Shown one piece after another: positions 8,556-17,970 of a stretch of 64,000 nucleotides of DNA (positions are counted from its first letter, which is position 1; every line of letters starts with the position of its first letter). The notes under the pieces are model-generated. The model was not told the DNA's origin, made no database searches, and worked only from the letters and a program-made list of their open reading frames with translations. The translations under genes and the position numbers were made by a program. Origin of the DNA: an uncultured Roseovarius sp. (GTDB lineage: Bacteria > Pseudomonadota > Alphaproteobacteria > Rhodobacterales > Rhodobacteraceae); assembly GCF_913057115.1 (NCBI RefSeq), contig NZ_CAJXNN010000005.1, positions 1 to 64,000 of the forward strand, given 5' to 3'.

Positions 8556-9932
8556 ATGGGCCATTCCGCGGCATTCACCGAGATTTCCAACCTTCTAGGC
8601 GAACGGCTGACACAGTCCAAGTCGGATCTCGATTTGCATGGCCGTAGCGAAAGTCACTTCCCTGAAATGCCGCCCGAAGCCGTGGCCTACCCCGAGACCA
8701 CTGAGGAGGTGGCGCAGATCATGCGCATCTGTGCCGCTCATTCCTGCGCCGTTGTCGGCTGGGGAACCGGCACCTCGCTTGAAGGTCAGGCACAGGCGCC
8801 GCATGGCGGGCTTTGCGTGGATTTTTCACGTATGAACAAGGTATTATCGGTGCATCCTGAGGATATGGACGTCACCCTGCAACCCGGCGTCACCCGCGAG
8901 GCGCTCAATACCGAGCTACGCGCCACCGGCCTCTTCTTCCCCGTCGATCCCGGCGCCAATGCCTCGCTTGGCGGCATGGCCTCCACCCGCGCCAGTGGCA
9001 CCACCGCCGTACGATACGGCACGATGCGCGACAATGTCTTGGGGCTTGAGGTGGTCACCGCCACGGGCGAAGTGATCCGCACCGGCACCCGCGCGCGCAA
9101 ATCCTCCTCTGGCTATGACCTCACCGGGCTTTTCACCGGCTCCGAAGGCACCCTCGGCCTGATCACCGAACTCACCCTGCGCCTGCATGGCCAGCCCGAG
9201 GCGATCTCAAGCGCGGTCTGCGCCTTTCCCGATGTGGGCAGCGCTGTGGCCTGCGTGATCGACACCATCCAGATGGGCCTGCCGATGGCCCGGATCGAAT
9301 TGATGGATCCGGCCAGCGTCGCCGCCGTCAATGCCTATGCCGAAATGCAACTGCCTGAAACCACGCACCTTTTGCTGGAATTCCACGGCTCGGATGCAGG
9401 CGTGACCGAGCAGGCAGAAACCTTCGGTGATATTGCTGCCGAACACGGCGCCACCGGCTTTGACTGGGCAACAAAACCCGAGGACCGCAGCCGCCTCTGG
9501 ACCATGCGCCACAATGCTTACCACGCCATCCTCGCCAGCCGACCGGGCAGCCGCGCAGTGGTGACCGACCTCTGCGTGCCGATCTCGAAACTGGCCCAAG
9601 CGATCGAGGAAACGCAGGCCGATCTGACCGAGGCCGCCCTGCCCGGCCCCATTTTGGGCCATGTGGGGGATGGCAATTTCCACGCCATCCTGATGTTCGA
9701 TGAGGGCGACACGGCGGCCACCGAACGCGCCAAAGAGGTACACCACCGCATGGTCAAACGCGCCCTCGCCCTTGGCGGCACGGCCACCGGCGAACACGGC
9801 GTCGGCATCGGCAAACGCCCCTATATGAGCGAAGAGCATGGGGGCGGCTGGGCCGTCATGGGCCAGATAAAACAGGCGCTTGACCCGCAAAACATCCTCA
9901 ACCCCGGGAAACTGGTGCCGCCTAGGAATTGA
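8556..9932 (+). CDS. FAD-binding oxidase, D-lactate/2-hydroxyacid dehydrogenase (cytochrome) type
   Basis: 458 residues. An N-terminal PCMH-type FAD-binding domain carries VGWGTGTSLEGQ and DPGANASLGGMASTRASGT. The C-terminal FAD-linked oxidase domain ends in the typical GEHGVGIGKRPYM and LDPQNILNPGK motifs. This is the GlcD/Dld family, which oxidises D-lactate, glycolate or D-2-hydroxyglutarate and passes electrons to cytochrome c or quinone. The exact substrate is unknown. The ATG at 8556 is preferred because AAGGGGGGCAAGG precedes it; an in-frame start at 8490 lacks such a site. It is divergent from the ClC gene. Confidence 0.9.
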   Translation: MGHSAAFTEISNLLGERLTQSKSDLDLHGRSESHFPEMPPEAVAYPETTEEVAQIMRICAAHSCAVVGWGTGTSLEGQAQAPHGGLCVDFSRMNKVLSVHPEDMDVTLQPGVTREALNTELRATGLFFPVDPGANASLGGMASTRASGTTAVRYGTMRDNVLGLEVVTATGEVIRTGTRARKSSSGYDLTGLFTGSEGTLGLITELTLRLHGQPEAISSAVCAFPDVGSAVACVIDTIQMGLPMARIELMDPASVAAVNAYAEMQLPETTHLLLEFHGSDAGVTEQAETFGDIAAEHGATGFDWATKPEDRSRLWTMRHNAYHAILASRPGSRAVVTDLCVPISKLAQAIEETQADLTEAALPGPILGHVGDGNFHAILMFDEGDTAATERAKEVHHRMVKRALALGGTATGEHGVGIGKRPYMSEEHGGGWAVMGQIKQALDPQNILNPGKLVPPRN

Positions 9933-9994
9933 TGGCGACGGAAGTCCGGCGCTGTGTCGTATACCCCTGACATGCATTCATTTGAGGACTTTCC

Positions 9995-10525
9995 ATGCCC
10001 ACAGTTTCCCGCCCTCTTCAAACCTTCGCCGCCCTCTCCCTGCTGCTCAGTGCGGCGATCTTCGGCTTTTTCTACGCTTGGGTCTGTTCCACCATGTGGG
10101 GGCTTGATGCCATTGATCCGCGCGTCGCCATTACCGCTATGAACGGCATGAACGACAGCGTGCGAAACATCGTCTTTGCCCCGGCCTTTTTCGGCACACC
10201 GCTCGTTCTGGCCATCACCGCTGGCCTGTCTTTCAAAACCGGCCACCAGAGCGCGGCAACATGGTTCAGCTTAGCCGCGCTTCTCTATCTGGTCGGGGCC
10301 TTTTTGGTAACGGTCACCGTCAATGTCCCGATGAACCGCGCCTTGCTGGCCACCACAGTCCCCGAAGACATTGAAACCGCCCGCGACATCTGGCGGGCCT
10401 ATTCCAGCAAATGGCAGGTCTACAACACCCTGCGCACCGTGGTCAGTGCCGGGGTACTCGGCCTTACGGCGATGGGGATTGTACGGCTGGTGCAGGCGCA
10501 GGTACACGCCGCCGCCAAAACATAA
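9995..10525 (+). CDS. DUF1772 family integral membrane protein
   Basis: 176 residues with about four hydrophobic segments (roughly 10-30, 60-80, 92-112 and 150-168). The pattern of an N-terminal helix, a central RNIVFAPAFFGTP segment, VNVPMN and the late NTLRTVVS motif matches the DUF1772 (anthrone oxygenase-like) family. Its function in bacteria is unknown. A GAGGA ribosome site lies upstream of the ATG. The 3' end overlaps the 3' end of the oppositely oriented EamA transporter gene by 62 bases, so the two transcripts would be complementary at their tails. Confidence 0.82.
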   Translation: MPTVSRPLQTFAALSLLLSAAIFGFFYAWVCSTMWGLDAIDPRVAITAMNGMNDSVRNIVFAPAFFGTPLVLAITAGLSFKTGHQSAATWFSLAALLYLVGAFLVTVTVNVPMNRALLATTVPEDIETARDIWRAYSSKWQVYNTLRTVVSAGVLGLTAMGIVRLVQAQVHAAAKT

Positions 10526-11366
10526 TCAGATTGCCCAAAAGCGCCGCCAACACCCCCAAGCCCGCAAGCGGTGTCCACTCATATCCCTCCAGCAGGGTGG
10601 ACATCGCCAAAGCCACCACGGGGAACAAAACCGTGGCATAGCCCGCCTTGGCCGATCCCACGCGCCAGACCAACACCAGATAGGTGGTAAACCCGATGAC
10701 CGAGGCAAAGATAGCCAAGTACAGCAACCCGCCCCAGTAATGCGCGCCTTGCGGCCAGACGAGTGCCTCCGCTTTCAGGGTCAGCATAATTAAAAGGGCC
10801 AAGGCCCCAATGCCCAACCCCCATGCATTGGCCAAAAGCGGCGGCACACCCGAGGCGCTGTTCACCCTTGAGGCCATGTTTCCCAACGAAAAAATCATCG
10901 CTCCAAGCAAGGCCCAACCGATACCTTGCAGGGTCTCAGCCTCACCAAACACGGCCAAATCACGCCAGAACATCAGGCCGACCCCCAAGACCCCCAAGCC
11001 CCCGGCAATCCCGACCTGCGCCGTGATCCGTTCGCCAAAGAAAATCCGCGCATTGACGGCATTGAAAATCGACGCCAGCGAAAAAATCACCGCCACCAAA
11101 CCCGAGGGGATCAGCGCCGTCGCATGGTAAAAGGCCACAAAATTGAAGCTGAAGAGGCAAACCGCCTGCACGATCACGAACCGCCAGCGCGCCGGTCGCT
11201 GCAACCGTCCCGTTACGGCAAGCCCCGCCAACAGGATCAAAGCCGCCAGTGCCATCCGGTAAAACACCGAAACATCCAAGGGCACCGGCCCGATCTGCAA
11301 TTTGATCGCGTACCAACTGGTCCCCCAGATCAGGACCGTGACAATGAAAAGGGCGGATGTGGGCAA
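10464..11366 (-). CDS. EamA/DMT family transporter
   Basis: 300 residues with about ten transmembrane helices in two EamA repeats (first GTSWYAIKLQIGP, second ALLGAMIFSLGNMASR). This is the drug/metabolite transporter superfamily, usually exporting amino acids or other small metabolites. The start is a TTG at 11366, preceded by GGAGGAA with 7-base spacing, which makes this non-ATG start convincing. It is divergent from an AraC-type regulator 122 bases away, which probably controls it. The C-terminal coding end overlaps the DUF1772 gene tail to tail. Confidence 0.88.
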   Translation of the reverse strand: MPTSALFIVTVLIWGTSWYAIKLQIGPVPLDVSVFYRMALAALILLAGLAVTGRLQRPARWRFVIVQAVCLFSFNFVAFYHATALIPSGLVAVIFSLASIFNAVNARIFFGERITAQVGIAGGLGVLGVGLMFWRDLAVFGEAETLQGIGWALLGAMIFSLGNMASRVNSASGVPPLLANAWGLGIGALALLIMLTLKAEALVWPQGAHYWGGLLYLAIFASVIGFTTYLVLVWRVGSAKAGYATVLFPVVALAMSTLLEGYEWTPLAGLGVLAALLGNLIMFWRRRVPAPAPAVQSPSP

Positions 11367-11488
11367 GGCGCGGTTCCTCCATTTGAGGCACCACCCCTAC
11401 CGTCACGCCCTGGATAAAGATTGCACGATCTTGCGGTGAAATGCGCGCCAGCCTTTTGCACAGCACTCGAACAGGCTAAACCATAATC

Positions 11489-12328
11489 ATGCAACAGCGC
11501 GTTCCAGATTTCCTCGCCCAAGCGCCCGATGCCCACCCGATCGCGGGGCTCGATCTGGGCCGTGGGTTCAAGGTGGCGATCTGGGAAAACAGCAGCGGGC
11601 ACATCACCTATGACGGGCCACAGGGCCACACCTTCAGCCTTTATTTGAAGGGCGGGGGCGGCACCAAACGGCTGGATGCCGGGGCCGTTGCGGGCTTTCC
11701 CGGCGCGATCTGCGTGATGCCCGAAGGCCACCGCTCGGAATGGCATATCACCGCGCCCTTCCGCTTCGTGCACCTCTATGCTCCGGATGATCACCTGCGC
11801 GCAGGATTTGCCCGAATGACCCACCGCGACGCCCGCCGCCTTTCGGTGCGGGAAGCCACATTCGTCACCTCCCCCACCCTGGCCGCCCCCTTGCTTCACA
11901 TGGCCCATGCCGCGCAAACCGGCGATATCCTCTTGGCCGATAGCGCGCTGGTTGAGCTTTTGGGACACCTGCCAAATGAAACCGCCCCCCTAAGCGGCGG
12001 CCTTGCCCCGCGCACCCTGCGCCAATGCGACGAATGGATCGCCGCCCACCTTGATCAAACCATCCGGTTGGCCGATCTCGCCCGCGTCGCAGACCTGTCC
12101 GAGTTTCATTTTCACCGGATGTTTCGCCGCACCCGCGGGGTATCCCCGCATAAATGGATCATGTCGCGCCGTGTCGATCACGCCAAGGCGCGGCTTACCG
12201 GCACCGACAGCCTAAGCACAATCGCGCAGGACTGCGGGTTTTCCTGTCAAAGCCATCTGTCGCGGGTGTTCCGTGCAGAAACCGGGCTGACCCCGGGCGC
12301 ATATCGCAAACTTCTACGGCTCGCTTAG
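11489..12328 (+). CDS. AraC family transcriptional regulator
   Basis: 279 residues. The N-terminal about 170 residues form a cupin-like sensory domain. The C-terminal about 100 residues contain two helix-turn-helix motifs of the AraC/XylS type (LADLARVADLSEFHFHRMFRR, then STIAQDCGFSCQSHLSRVFR). The likely target is the divergent EamA transporter gene, giving an efflux pair; this is inferred from position only. The stop overlaps the recN stop by 3 bases in tail-to-tail arrangement. The ribosome site before the ATG is weak. Confidence 0.9.
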   Translation: MQQRVPDFLAQAPDAHPIAGLDLGRGFKVAIWENSSGHITYDGPQGHTFSLYLKGGGGTKRLDAGAVAGFPGAICVMPEGHRSEWHITAPFRFVHLYAPDDHLRAGFARMTHRDARRLSVREATFVTSPTLAAPLLHMAHAAQTGDILLADSALVELLGHLPNETAPLSGGLAPRTLRQCDEWIAAHLDQTIRLADLARVADLSEFHFHRMFRRTRGVSPHKWIMSRRVDHAKARLTGTDSLSTIAQDCGFSCQSHLSRVFRAETGLTPGAYRKLLRLA

Positions 12329-13971
12329 CCCATCAAGGCCTGCGCCGCCGCGCGGGCCTCTTGCGTAATCGTATCCCCCGACAGCATGCGGGCGATTTCA
12401 TCTACCCTATCGCTGTCCGGCAAGGGCGTGACGGTGGAAAGCGTCTGCTCATCCACCACTTTCTTTTCCACCCGCCAGTGATGCGCGCCTTGGGCCGCCA
12501 CCTGCGGCGAATGGGTGACCACCAAGACCTGACCACCTTGGGCCAGTTGCCTGAGTCTGCGGCCCACGGCATCCGCCGTGGCACCGCCAACGCCCCGGTC
12601 AATCTCGTCAAAAATCATCGTCAGCCCGCTGTCGGTGCCCGTCAGGCAGACCTTGAGCGCCAGCAAAAAGCGGCTCAACTCCCCGCCCGAGGCGATCTTG
12701 TTCAAAGGCCCCGCCGGCGCGCCGGGGTTGGTGGCCACGGTAAAGGTCACCGCATCGCGCCCCTCTGGCCCCGACTCTCCCGCCTCGATCACCGTGGAAA
12801 ATACCGCCCGCTCCATCTTGAGCGGCGCAAGCTCGGCCATCACGGCCTTGTCCAAAGACTTGGCCGCCTTGATGCGCTTGGCGCTTAAATCAGCTGCGGC
12901 GGTGTCATATGCGGCTTCTGCCTCGGTCACGGCGCCCTCAAGCGCCTTCAAATCCGCATCGCCCTGATCCAAGGCCGCCAGTTTCCCGCGCAAGCCTTCG
13001 GCAAATTCACCCAGATCATCCGGCGCCACACCATGCTTGCGCGCCATGGCGCGGATGGCAAAAAGCCGCTCTTCGCATTCTTCCAATTCCAGCGGGTTGA
13101 ACGTCAGCCCATCAAGACACCGCGTCACCCCCTGCGCGGCCTCGTCCAGTTCCACCATGGCCCGGCCAATCGCGGCAATCGGCTCGTCCAACTGCCCTTC
13201 GGCCCGGTCAGCCACCCCGTCCAGCCACCGCAGGGCATCGCCCGCCGCGCCTTCGGCCCCCTCAAGGCCAAGCGCGGCTTGCGCGCGGGCAATATCTTCG
13301 CGGATCTTCTCGGCCTGCTGCATCAACCGGCGGCGGGCATCAAGCGCCTCGTCCTCACCCGGTTGCGGATCAAGCGCGTCCAACTCTCCCACCGCATGGC
13401 GCAGGAACTCTTCCTCGGCGCGCACCTCTTCCAATGCCGCCTGTGCCGCCTCCAACGCCTTGCGCGCCTCGGCCATGGCCCGCCACGCGGCGCGCACCTT
13501 GGTGCGTTGCGGCTCCAACCCGCCATAGGCATCCAGCAAATCACGATGCCCACGCGGGTTCAAAAGCCCCCGGTCATCGTGCTGGCCGTGCAATTCCACC
13601 AAAGTATCCGACAACTGCCGCAACACCTCGCCCGAACAGCGCCGGTCATTGACCCAAGCGGTCTTGCGCCCGTCGCGTGTATTCACACGCCGCAGGATCA
13701 ACTCATCCCCGGCAGGCAGGCCCGCCTCCTCCAAAACCGCCCGCGCCGGGTGCCCTTCGGGCAGGTCGAACTCGGCCACAACCTCGCCCTGATCGGCCCC
13801 TTGGCGCACCAATTCCGCGCGCCCCCGCCAACCCAGAACAAACCCCAGACTGTCCAGCAAAATGGATTTCCCCGCGCCGGTTTCCCCGGTCAGCACATTC
13901 AACCCCGGCTGAAACCCCAACTCAAGGTGATCAATGATCAGGATGTCCCGAATATCCAGCGCGCGCAGCAT
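12325..13971 (-). CDS. recN: DNA repair protein RecN
   Basis: 548-residue SMC-like ATPase of normal RecN length. The Walker A motif GETGAGKS lies at about 31-38, with a long coiled-coil middle. The signature IASGGELSRFLLALK and Walker B MIFDEIDRGVGG are near the C-terminus. It acts in double-strand break repair on nucleoid DNA with RecA. It is the last gene of the minus-strand run lpxC-bamD-recN, 40 bases after bamD. No SOS box was evident by eye in the short gap upstream. Confidence 0.96.
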   Translation of the reverse strand: MLRALDIRDILIIDHLELGFQPGLNVLTGETGAGKSILLDSLGFVLGWRGRAELVRQGADQGEVVAEFDLPEGHPARAVLEEAGLPAGDELILRRVNTRDGRKTAWVNDRRCSGEVLRQLSDTLVELHGQHDDRGLLNPRGHRDLLDAYGGLEPQRTKVRAAWRAMAEARKALEAAQAALEEVRAEEEFLRHAVGELDALDPQPGEDEALDARRRLMQQAEKIREDIARAQAALGLEGAEGAAGDALRWLDGVADRAEGQLDEPIAAIGRAMVELDEAAQGVTRCLDGLTFNPLELEECEERLFAIRAMARKHGVAPDDLGEFAEGLRGKLAALDQGDADLKALEGAVTEAEAAYDTAAADLSAKRIKAAKSLDKAVMAELAPLKMERAVFSTVIEAGESGPEGRDAVTFTVATNPGAPAGPLNKIASGGELSRFLLALKVCLTGTDSGLTMIFDEIDRGVGGATADAVGRRLRQLAQGGQVLVVTHSPQVAAQGAHHWRVEKKVVDEQTLSTVTPLPDSDRVDEIARMLSGDTITQEARAAAQALMG

Positions 13972-14011
13972 CAGTGAAACCCGTCAGGCGGGGTGTCGCC
14001 CCGCCCTGCCC

Positions 14012-14875
14012 TTACAGCCAACGGCCCTGAATCATCTGACGGTACACTTGCCGCAACCAGTTGTCGCCCGCCGCCTCCAGCGTCAGGCCCTGCCCGGTCA
14101 GCATCTTGTAGCTGTCCTCGTACCATTCAGTGCCACGGAAGTTATAACCAAGGATCGCCCCGGCGGTCCGCGCCTCGTCCGTCAGCCCTAGCGACAGGTA
14201 GGCTTCCACCAAACGGTGCAGCGCCTCGGCCGTATGGGTGGTGGTTTGGAAGTCTTCCACAACCACGCGGAACCGGTTGATAGCCGCCGTGAAATGATCG
14301 CGCTTCAGGTAATAGCGACCGATTTCCATTTCCTTGGCCGCCAAATGGTTGAAGGCCAGATCGAATTTCAGGATCGAAGAGCGCGCGTATTCGCTATCAG
14401 GATAGTTCTCGATCACCTGACGCAACGACTGCAAGGCTTGGAAGGTCAGCCCTTGATCGCGGCCAACTTCGTCGATCTGATCATAATAGCTGAGTGCCAG
14501 AAGATACTGAGCATAGGCGGCATCTTCATCCGTAGGATAGAAATCAATGAACCGCTGCGCGGCGGCGCGGCTGTTCTCGTAATCTTTGTCTTGGTGATAG
14601 GAATATGCCTGCATGATCAAGGCACGTTTGGCCCATTCGGAATAGGGGTAAAGCCGCTCTACCTCGCCAAAAACCTGCGCCGCCAGATCAGGATCGTTGC
14701 GGGCCAAATCGAATTCACCGCGCTCGAAGATCTGTTTTGCGGTATAGTTCTCATAGTCGAGCTCACCGCGCTTGATGTCACCGTCCAGTCCGCCGCATGC
14801 GGACACCATCAGGCCCATTGCGACCACAAAAACCAGCTTTGCCTGGGACTTGCGCAACGTCATGCTCGAACTCAC
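14012..14875 (-). CDS. bamD: Outer membrane assembly lipoprotein BamD
   Basis: 287 residues. The signal peptide has lipobox VSAC, so a lipidated Cys near residue 27 follows a hydrophobic h-region. Tetratricopeptide repeats follow (for example YPYSEWAKRALIMQAYSYHQ and YPTDEDAAYAQYLLALSYY), the family pattern of BamD/ComL. It is an essential subunit of the BAM beta-barrel assembly complex, facing the periplasm. It sits between lpxC and recN on the minus strand, the usual Rhodobacterales order, which links outer-membrane biogenesis to the adjacent cell-wall cluster. Confidence 0.95.
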   Translation of the reverse strand: MSSSMTLRKSQAKLVFVVAMGLMVSACGGLDGDIKRGELDYENYTAKQIFERGEFDLARNDPDLAAQVFGEVERLYPYSEWAKRALIMQAYSYHQDKDYENSRAAAQRFIDFYPTDEDAAYAQYLLALSYYDQIDEVGRDQGLTFQALQSLRQVIENYPDSEYARSSILKFDLAFNHLAAKEMEIGRYYLKRDHFTAAINRFRVVVEDFQTTTHTAEALHRLVEAYLSLGLTDEARTAGAILGYNFRGTEWYEDSYKMLTGQGLTLEAAGDNWLRQVYRQMIQGRWL

Positions 14876-14971
14876 CTTCTTCTCGACATGAAAGGGCCAT
14901 GACCCCCAACTTGGAATGGTCCTAGCACATAAATTTCCGGTGCAAAATGACTTTGCGCAATTCTTGCCGGG

Positions 14972-15892
14972 TCAGGCCACTTCGGGAATTTCGCCCCAGT
15001 GCACACCTGCTCCGGGGAGGCGCTGCGCCATCTCGGCGTCGCACTCCACCCATTCGTAATTCGCGGGGTCGGCAAACAGAGCGTGCAACAAGTCATTGGT
15101 CAGGGCATGCCCGGCCCGCATACCTTGGTAGTGGCCAAGAATCGGCGCCCCGGCCAAAGCCAGATCACCTAGCGCATCCAGCATCTTGTGGCGTACGGCC
15201 TCGTCCGCGTGGCGCAAACCACCGGGGCTGAGAACCTCGGCACCATCCACGACCACAGCGTTCTCCAGCGTTCCACCAAGTGCCAAACCGTTGGCACGCA
15301 TGGTATCGACGTCTGCTTTGCGGCAGAATGTGCGGCTATTGCTCAATTCACGCACAAAGCTGCCGTTCGACATGTTCAGGGTCTTCTTTTGAACTCCGAT
15401 CGCTGCATCCTCGAACTCGATGCTGAATTCGATCAAGAGCGTCTCGTGCGGCGTCAAACGTGCCCAGGCCTCGCCGCGGGCCACTGAAACGGGCCGCAGG
15501 ATACGTAGGGCCTTGACCGGGTGGTTCAATGACCGGATGCCGCGTGAAAGAATGCCGCGGACAAAAGCGGCGGAACTGCCATCCAAGATCGGGACCTCGG
15601 GGCCATCCACCTCGATCAAGGCATTGTGGATGCCGCAGCCCATCAATGCCGCCATGATATGTTCAATCGTCGAAAGAGAAACGCCGTCGTCGTTTTCAAG
15701 GCGAGTGCAAAGCGGAGATTGATGCACGCCCTCATACCATGCAGGCAAGTCAGACGCCTTGCCAATAATGTCCACGCGCCGGAAAACGATACCGTGATCA
15801 GCATCCGCAGGGCGAATCGTCAGACGCGCGGGAAGGCCGCTATGCAGGCCGACGCCTTGAAACGATACCGATGACTGAATGCTCGTCTGCAC
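14972..15892 (-). CDS. lpxC: UDP-3-O-acyl-N-acetylglucosamine deacetylase LpxC
   Basis: 306 residues, normal length. The zinc ligands and catalytic residues are visible in STIEHIMAALMGCGI and in RHKMLDALGDLAL (HKxxD). The late ILGHYQGMRAGH segment carries the general-acid histidine. It catalyses the committed step of lipid A synthesis in the cytoplasm. The N-terminus MQTSIQSSVSFQGVGLHSG is typical of the family. It lies 261 bases downstream of ftsZ, with a terminator between them, so it probably has its own promoter. bamD follows. Confidence 0.97.
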   Translation of the reverse strand: MQTSIQSSVSFQGVGLHSGLPARLTIRPADADHGIVFRRVDIIGKASDLPAWYEGVHQSPLCTRLENDDGVSLSTIEHIMAALMGCGIHNALIEVDGPEVPILDGSSAAFVRGILSRGIRSLNHPVKALRILRPVSVARGEAWARLTPHETLLIEFSIEFEDAAIGVQKKTLNMSNGSFVRELSNSRTFCRKADVDTMRANGLALGGTLENAVVVDGAEVLSPGGLRHADEAVRHKMLDALGDLALAGAPILGHYQGMRAGHALTNDLLHALFADPANYEWVECDAEMAQRLPGAGVHWGEIPEVA

Positions 15893-16106
15893 GGATGCCC
15901 TCGAATGCTTGTTTATCCTAACGCGGGGCTCTCCGTTGTGACTTACGGGTCACGGCCCACGCCCTGTTAAGGTTAGCAAAGGGTTTAGATGTCAGGTCAC
16001 TCCGGCTCAACTCAATCTTTGCAACGATATGAAACATGCATCCCTGGCGGGTTGGCGGTTTTCCGCCCAGCCTTTACGCGCAGATGATAAGCCTTTGATT
16101 TACAAT

Positions 16107-16134
16107 AAAAAAGGCCGCCCCTTGGCGGCCTTTT
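16107..16134 (-). terminator. Rho-independent terminator after ftsZ
   Basis: GGCCGCC (16113-16119) and GGCGGCC (16124-16130) form a 7-bp stem with a CCTT loop. It is flanked by A6 and T4, so it can work in both directions. It lies 20 bases after the ftsZ stop and separates ftsZ from lpxC. Confidence 0.9.
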
Positions 16135-16153
16135 ATCGCTAGGTAAGCTCGCG

Positions 16154-17782
16154 TTAGTTCGCTTGCCGACGCAAGAATGCCGGGATTTCGATCTGTTCGT
16201 CTTCCTCGTCCTGCGCCGTTTGTTGCGGCTGCGGAGCCTGCATGGTGGGTTGCTGGCGTGCCGGACGCGGCGCGGATTCGGCTTCGTGACTGTGTCCCGT
16301 CATACGGTTGATCAGCGAGTTAATTCCGAAACGCGAGCGCTCCTGCTGCGCGCCTTCGCCTGTTTGTTCCGGTTGCGTCGCCGGCTGTGCCTGAGCAGGT
16401 CGTTGGCCCGGCGCTTTGCTCACTGCGTGCTGCAGGCGTGCCATGGCTTCGGGCGACGGGGTGCCAGGTGCAGGGGCCTTAGGGGCAACGAAGGCATCGA
16501 GTTGCGCGTCGTTGTCCTCTGCCGCTTCCGCGCGTGCGGCGGGGTCGAATTGCTCAACGCTCGGCGTATATGCCGGAGGCGGCAGGTCGTCTTGCGCCTC
16601 TACCCCGGGGGCCTCTTCAAAGATGTCTTCCATCTGGTCTTCGGCCGCAGCGCGCTGTGCATCCAAGTCATTGAACATGCTGGGCTGTTCCTCGACAGCA
16701 CTGGCCGCCACTTGGGCCGGTGCCTCTTCCTCAACCGGTGCCTCTTCCTGCACTTCGGACGGCTTGAGCGGCTCTGCCAGGCTGCGGCGTGGAACCGGGA
16801 TATCGTGACTCATGTCGCTGGCGTCGATGCCGGTGGCAACAACGCTGACCCGCATGGTGCCCTCCATCGAGGTGTCCAGTGTCGAGCCCACGATGATATT
16901 GGCATCGGCGTCCACTTCTTCGCGAATACGGTTCGCGGCCTCGTCCAATTCGAACAAGGTGAGATCGTGACCGCCGGTGATGTTGATCAGCACGCCTTTG
17001 GCGCCTTTCAGGCTGATCTCGTCCAGCAATGGGTTGGCGATGGCCTTTTCGGCGGCCTGGATCGCACGATCCTCGCCCGCATCCTCGCCGGTGCCCATCA
17101 TGGCCTTGCCCATTTCGTCCATCACGGCGCGAACATCGGCAAAGTCGAGGTTGATCAGGCCCGGACGCACCATCAGGTCCGTCACACCCTTCACACCTTG
17201 GTACAGCACGTCGTCTGCCATGCTGAAGGCTTCGGTGAAGGTGGTCTTTTCATTGGCAAGGCGGAACAGGTTCTGGTTGGGAATGATGATCAGGGTATCG
17301 ACCATCTTCTGCAGCGCCTCAACACCGTCTTCGGCCTGACGCATCCGCTTGCCGCCTTCGAATTGGAACGGCTTGGTCACGACACCCACGGTCAGAACAC
17401 CCAGTTCACGCGCCGCCTGTGCGATGATCGGCGCGGCGCCTGTCCCGGTGCCACCGCCCATACCCGCGGTGATAAAGCACATATGCGCCCCGGCCAGATG
17501 ATCGACGATCTGTTCGATGCTTTCCTCGGCGGCGGCCGCGCCAATGGTCGCCTTCGCCCCCGCGCCCAGACCTTCGGTTACTTTCACGCCCAGTTGCACG
17601 CGATGCTCCGCGTTGCTCTGGGAAAGGGCCTGTGCATCCGTATTCGCCACGACAAAATCAACACCTTCGAGGTTCTTCTCGATCATGTTGTTGACGGCAT
17701 TGCCACCCGCGCCGCCCACACCGAAAACGGTGATCCGGGGCTTGAGTTCGTCATGTCCGGGCATCGTGAGGTTCAATGTCAT
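16154..17782 (-). CDS. ftsZ: Cell division protein FtsZ
   Basis: 542 residues. The tubulin-like GTPase domain occupies about 1-320, with [13 protein letters not shown] at the N-terminus, the signature [11 protein letters not shown] near 110 and the T7 loop region [12 protein letters not shown] long Ala/Pro/Glu/Gln-rich disordered linker (about 325-525) follows, much longer than in E. coli (383 residues in total) but usual in alphaproteobacteria. The C-terminal peptide [12 protein letters not shown] is the partner-binding tail for FtsA and others. It polymerises into the Z-ring. The 188-base gap to ftsA probably holds its own promoter, and a terminator follows the gene. Confidence 0.98.
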   Translation of the reverse strand: MTLNLTMPGHDELKPRITVFGVGGAGGNAVNNMIEKNLEGVDFVVANTDAQALSQSNAEHRVQLGVKVTEGLGAGAKATIGAAAAEESIEQIVDHLAGAHMCFITAGMGGGTGTGAAPIIAQAARELGVLTVGVVTKPFQFEGGKRMRQAEDGVEALQKMVDTLIIIPNQNLFRLANEKTTFTEAFSMADDVLYQGVKGVTDLMVRPGLINLDFADVRAVMDEMGKAMMGTGEDAGEDRAIQAAEKAIANPLLDEISLKGAKGVLINITGGHDLTLFELDEAANRIREEVDADANIIVGSTLDTSMEGTMRVSVVATGIDASDMSHDIPVPRRSLAEPLKPSEVQEEAPVEEEAPAQVAASAVEEQPSMFNDLDAQRAAAEDQMEDIFEEAPGVEAQDDLPPPAYTPSVEQFDPAARAEAAEDNDAQLDAFVAPKAPAPGTPSPEAMARLQHAVSKAPGQRPAQAQPATQPEQTGEGAQQERSRFGINSLINRMTGHSHEAESAPRPARQQPTMQAPQPQQTAQDEEDEQIEIPAFLRRQAN

Positions 17783-17970
17783 TGCTCTGTCCGCCTGCTG
17801 TTGTACCTGTTGCGCCTGTTGTCCCGACAGGCCGTAAATTCCGCTTATATTGGTCTATTCTTACCGATCGTTAACCCGCGCGTCACCTAAAAAACACCAT
17901 AAAACCACAAAATATGGCAAGGTTTTTGCGCTAACACGCGGGATTTTGCCGAAATCACCATATCTTGCGG

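Noticed and set aside
16163-17890. Plus-strand ORF of 575 codons opposite ftsZ
   Set aside because: It is a mirror of the FtsZ codon pattern with His/Arg-rich composition and no recognisable domain.
17783-17970. CtrA-type TTAA-N7-TTAA sites upstream of ftsZ
   Set aside because: TTAA half-sites exist (near 17873) but not at the required spacing.
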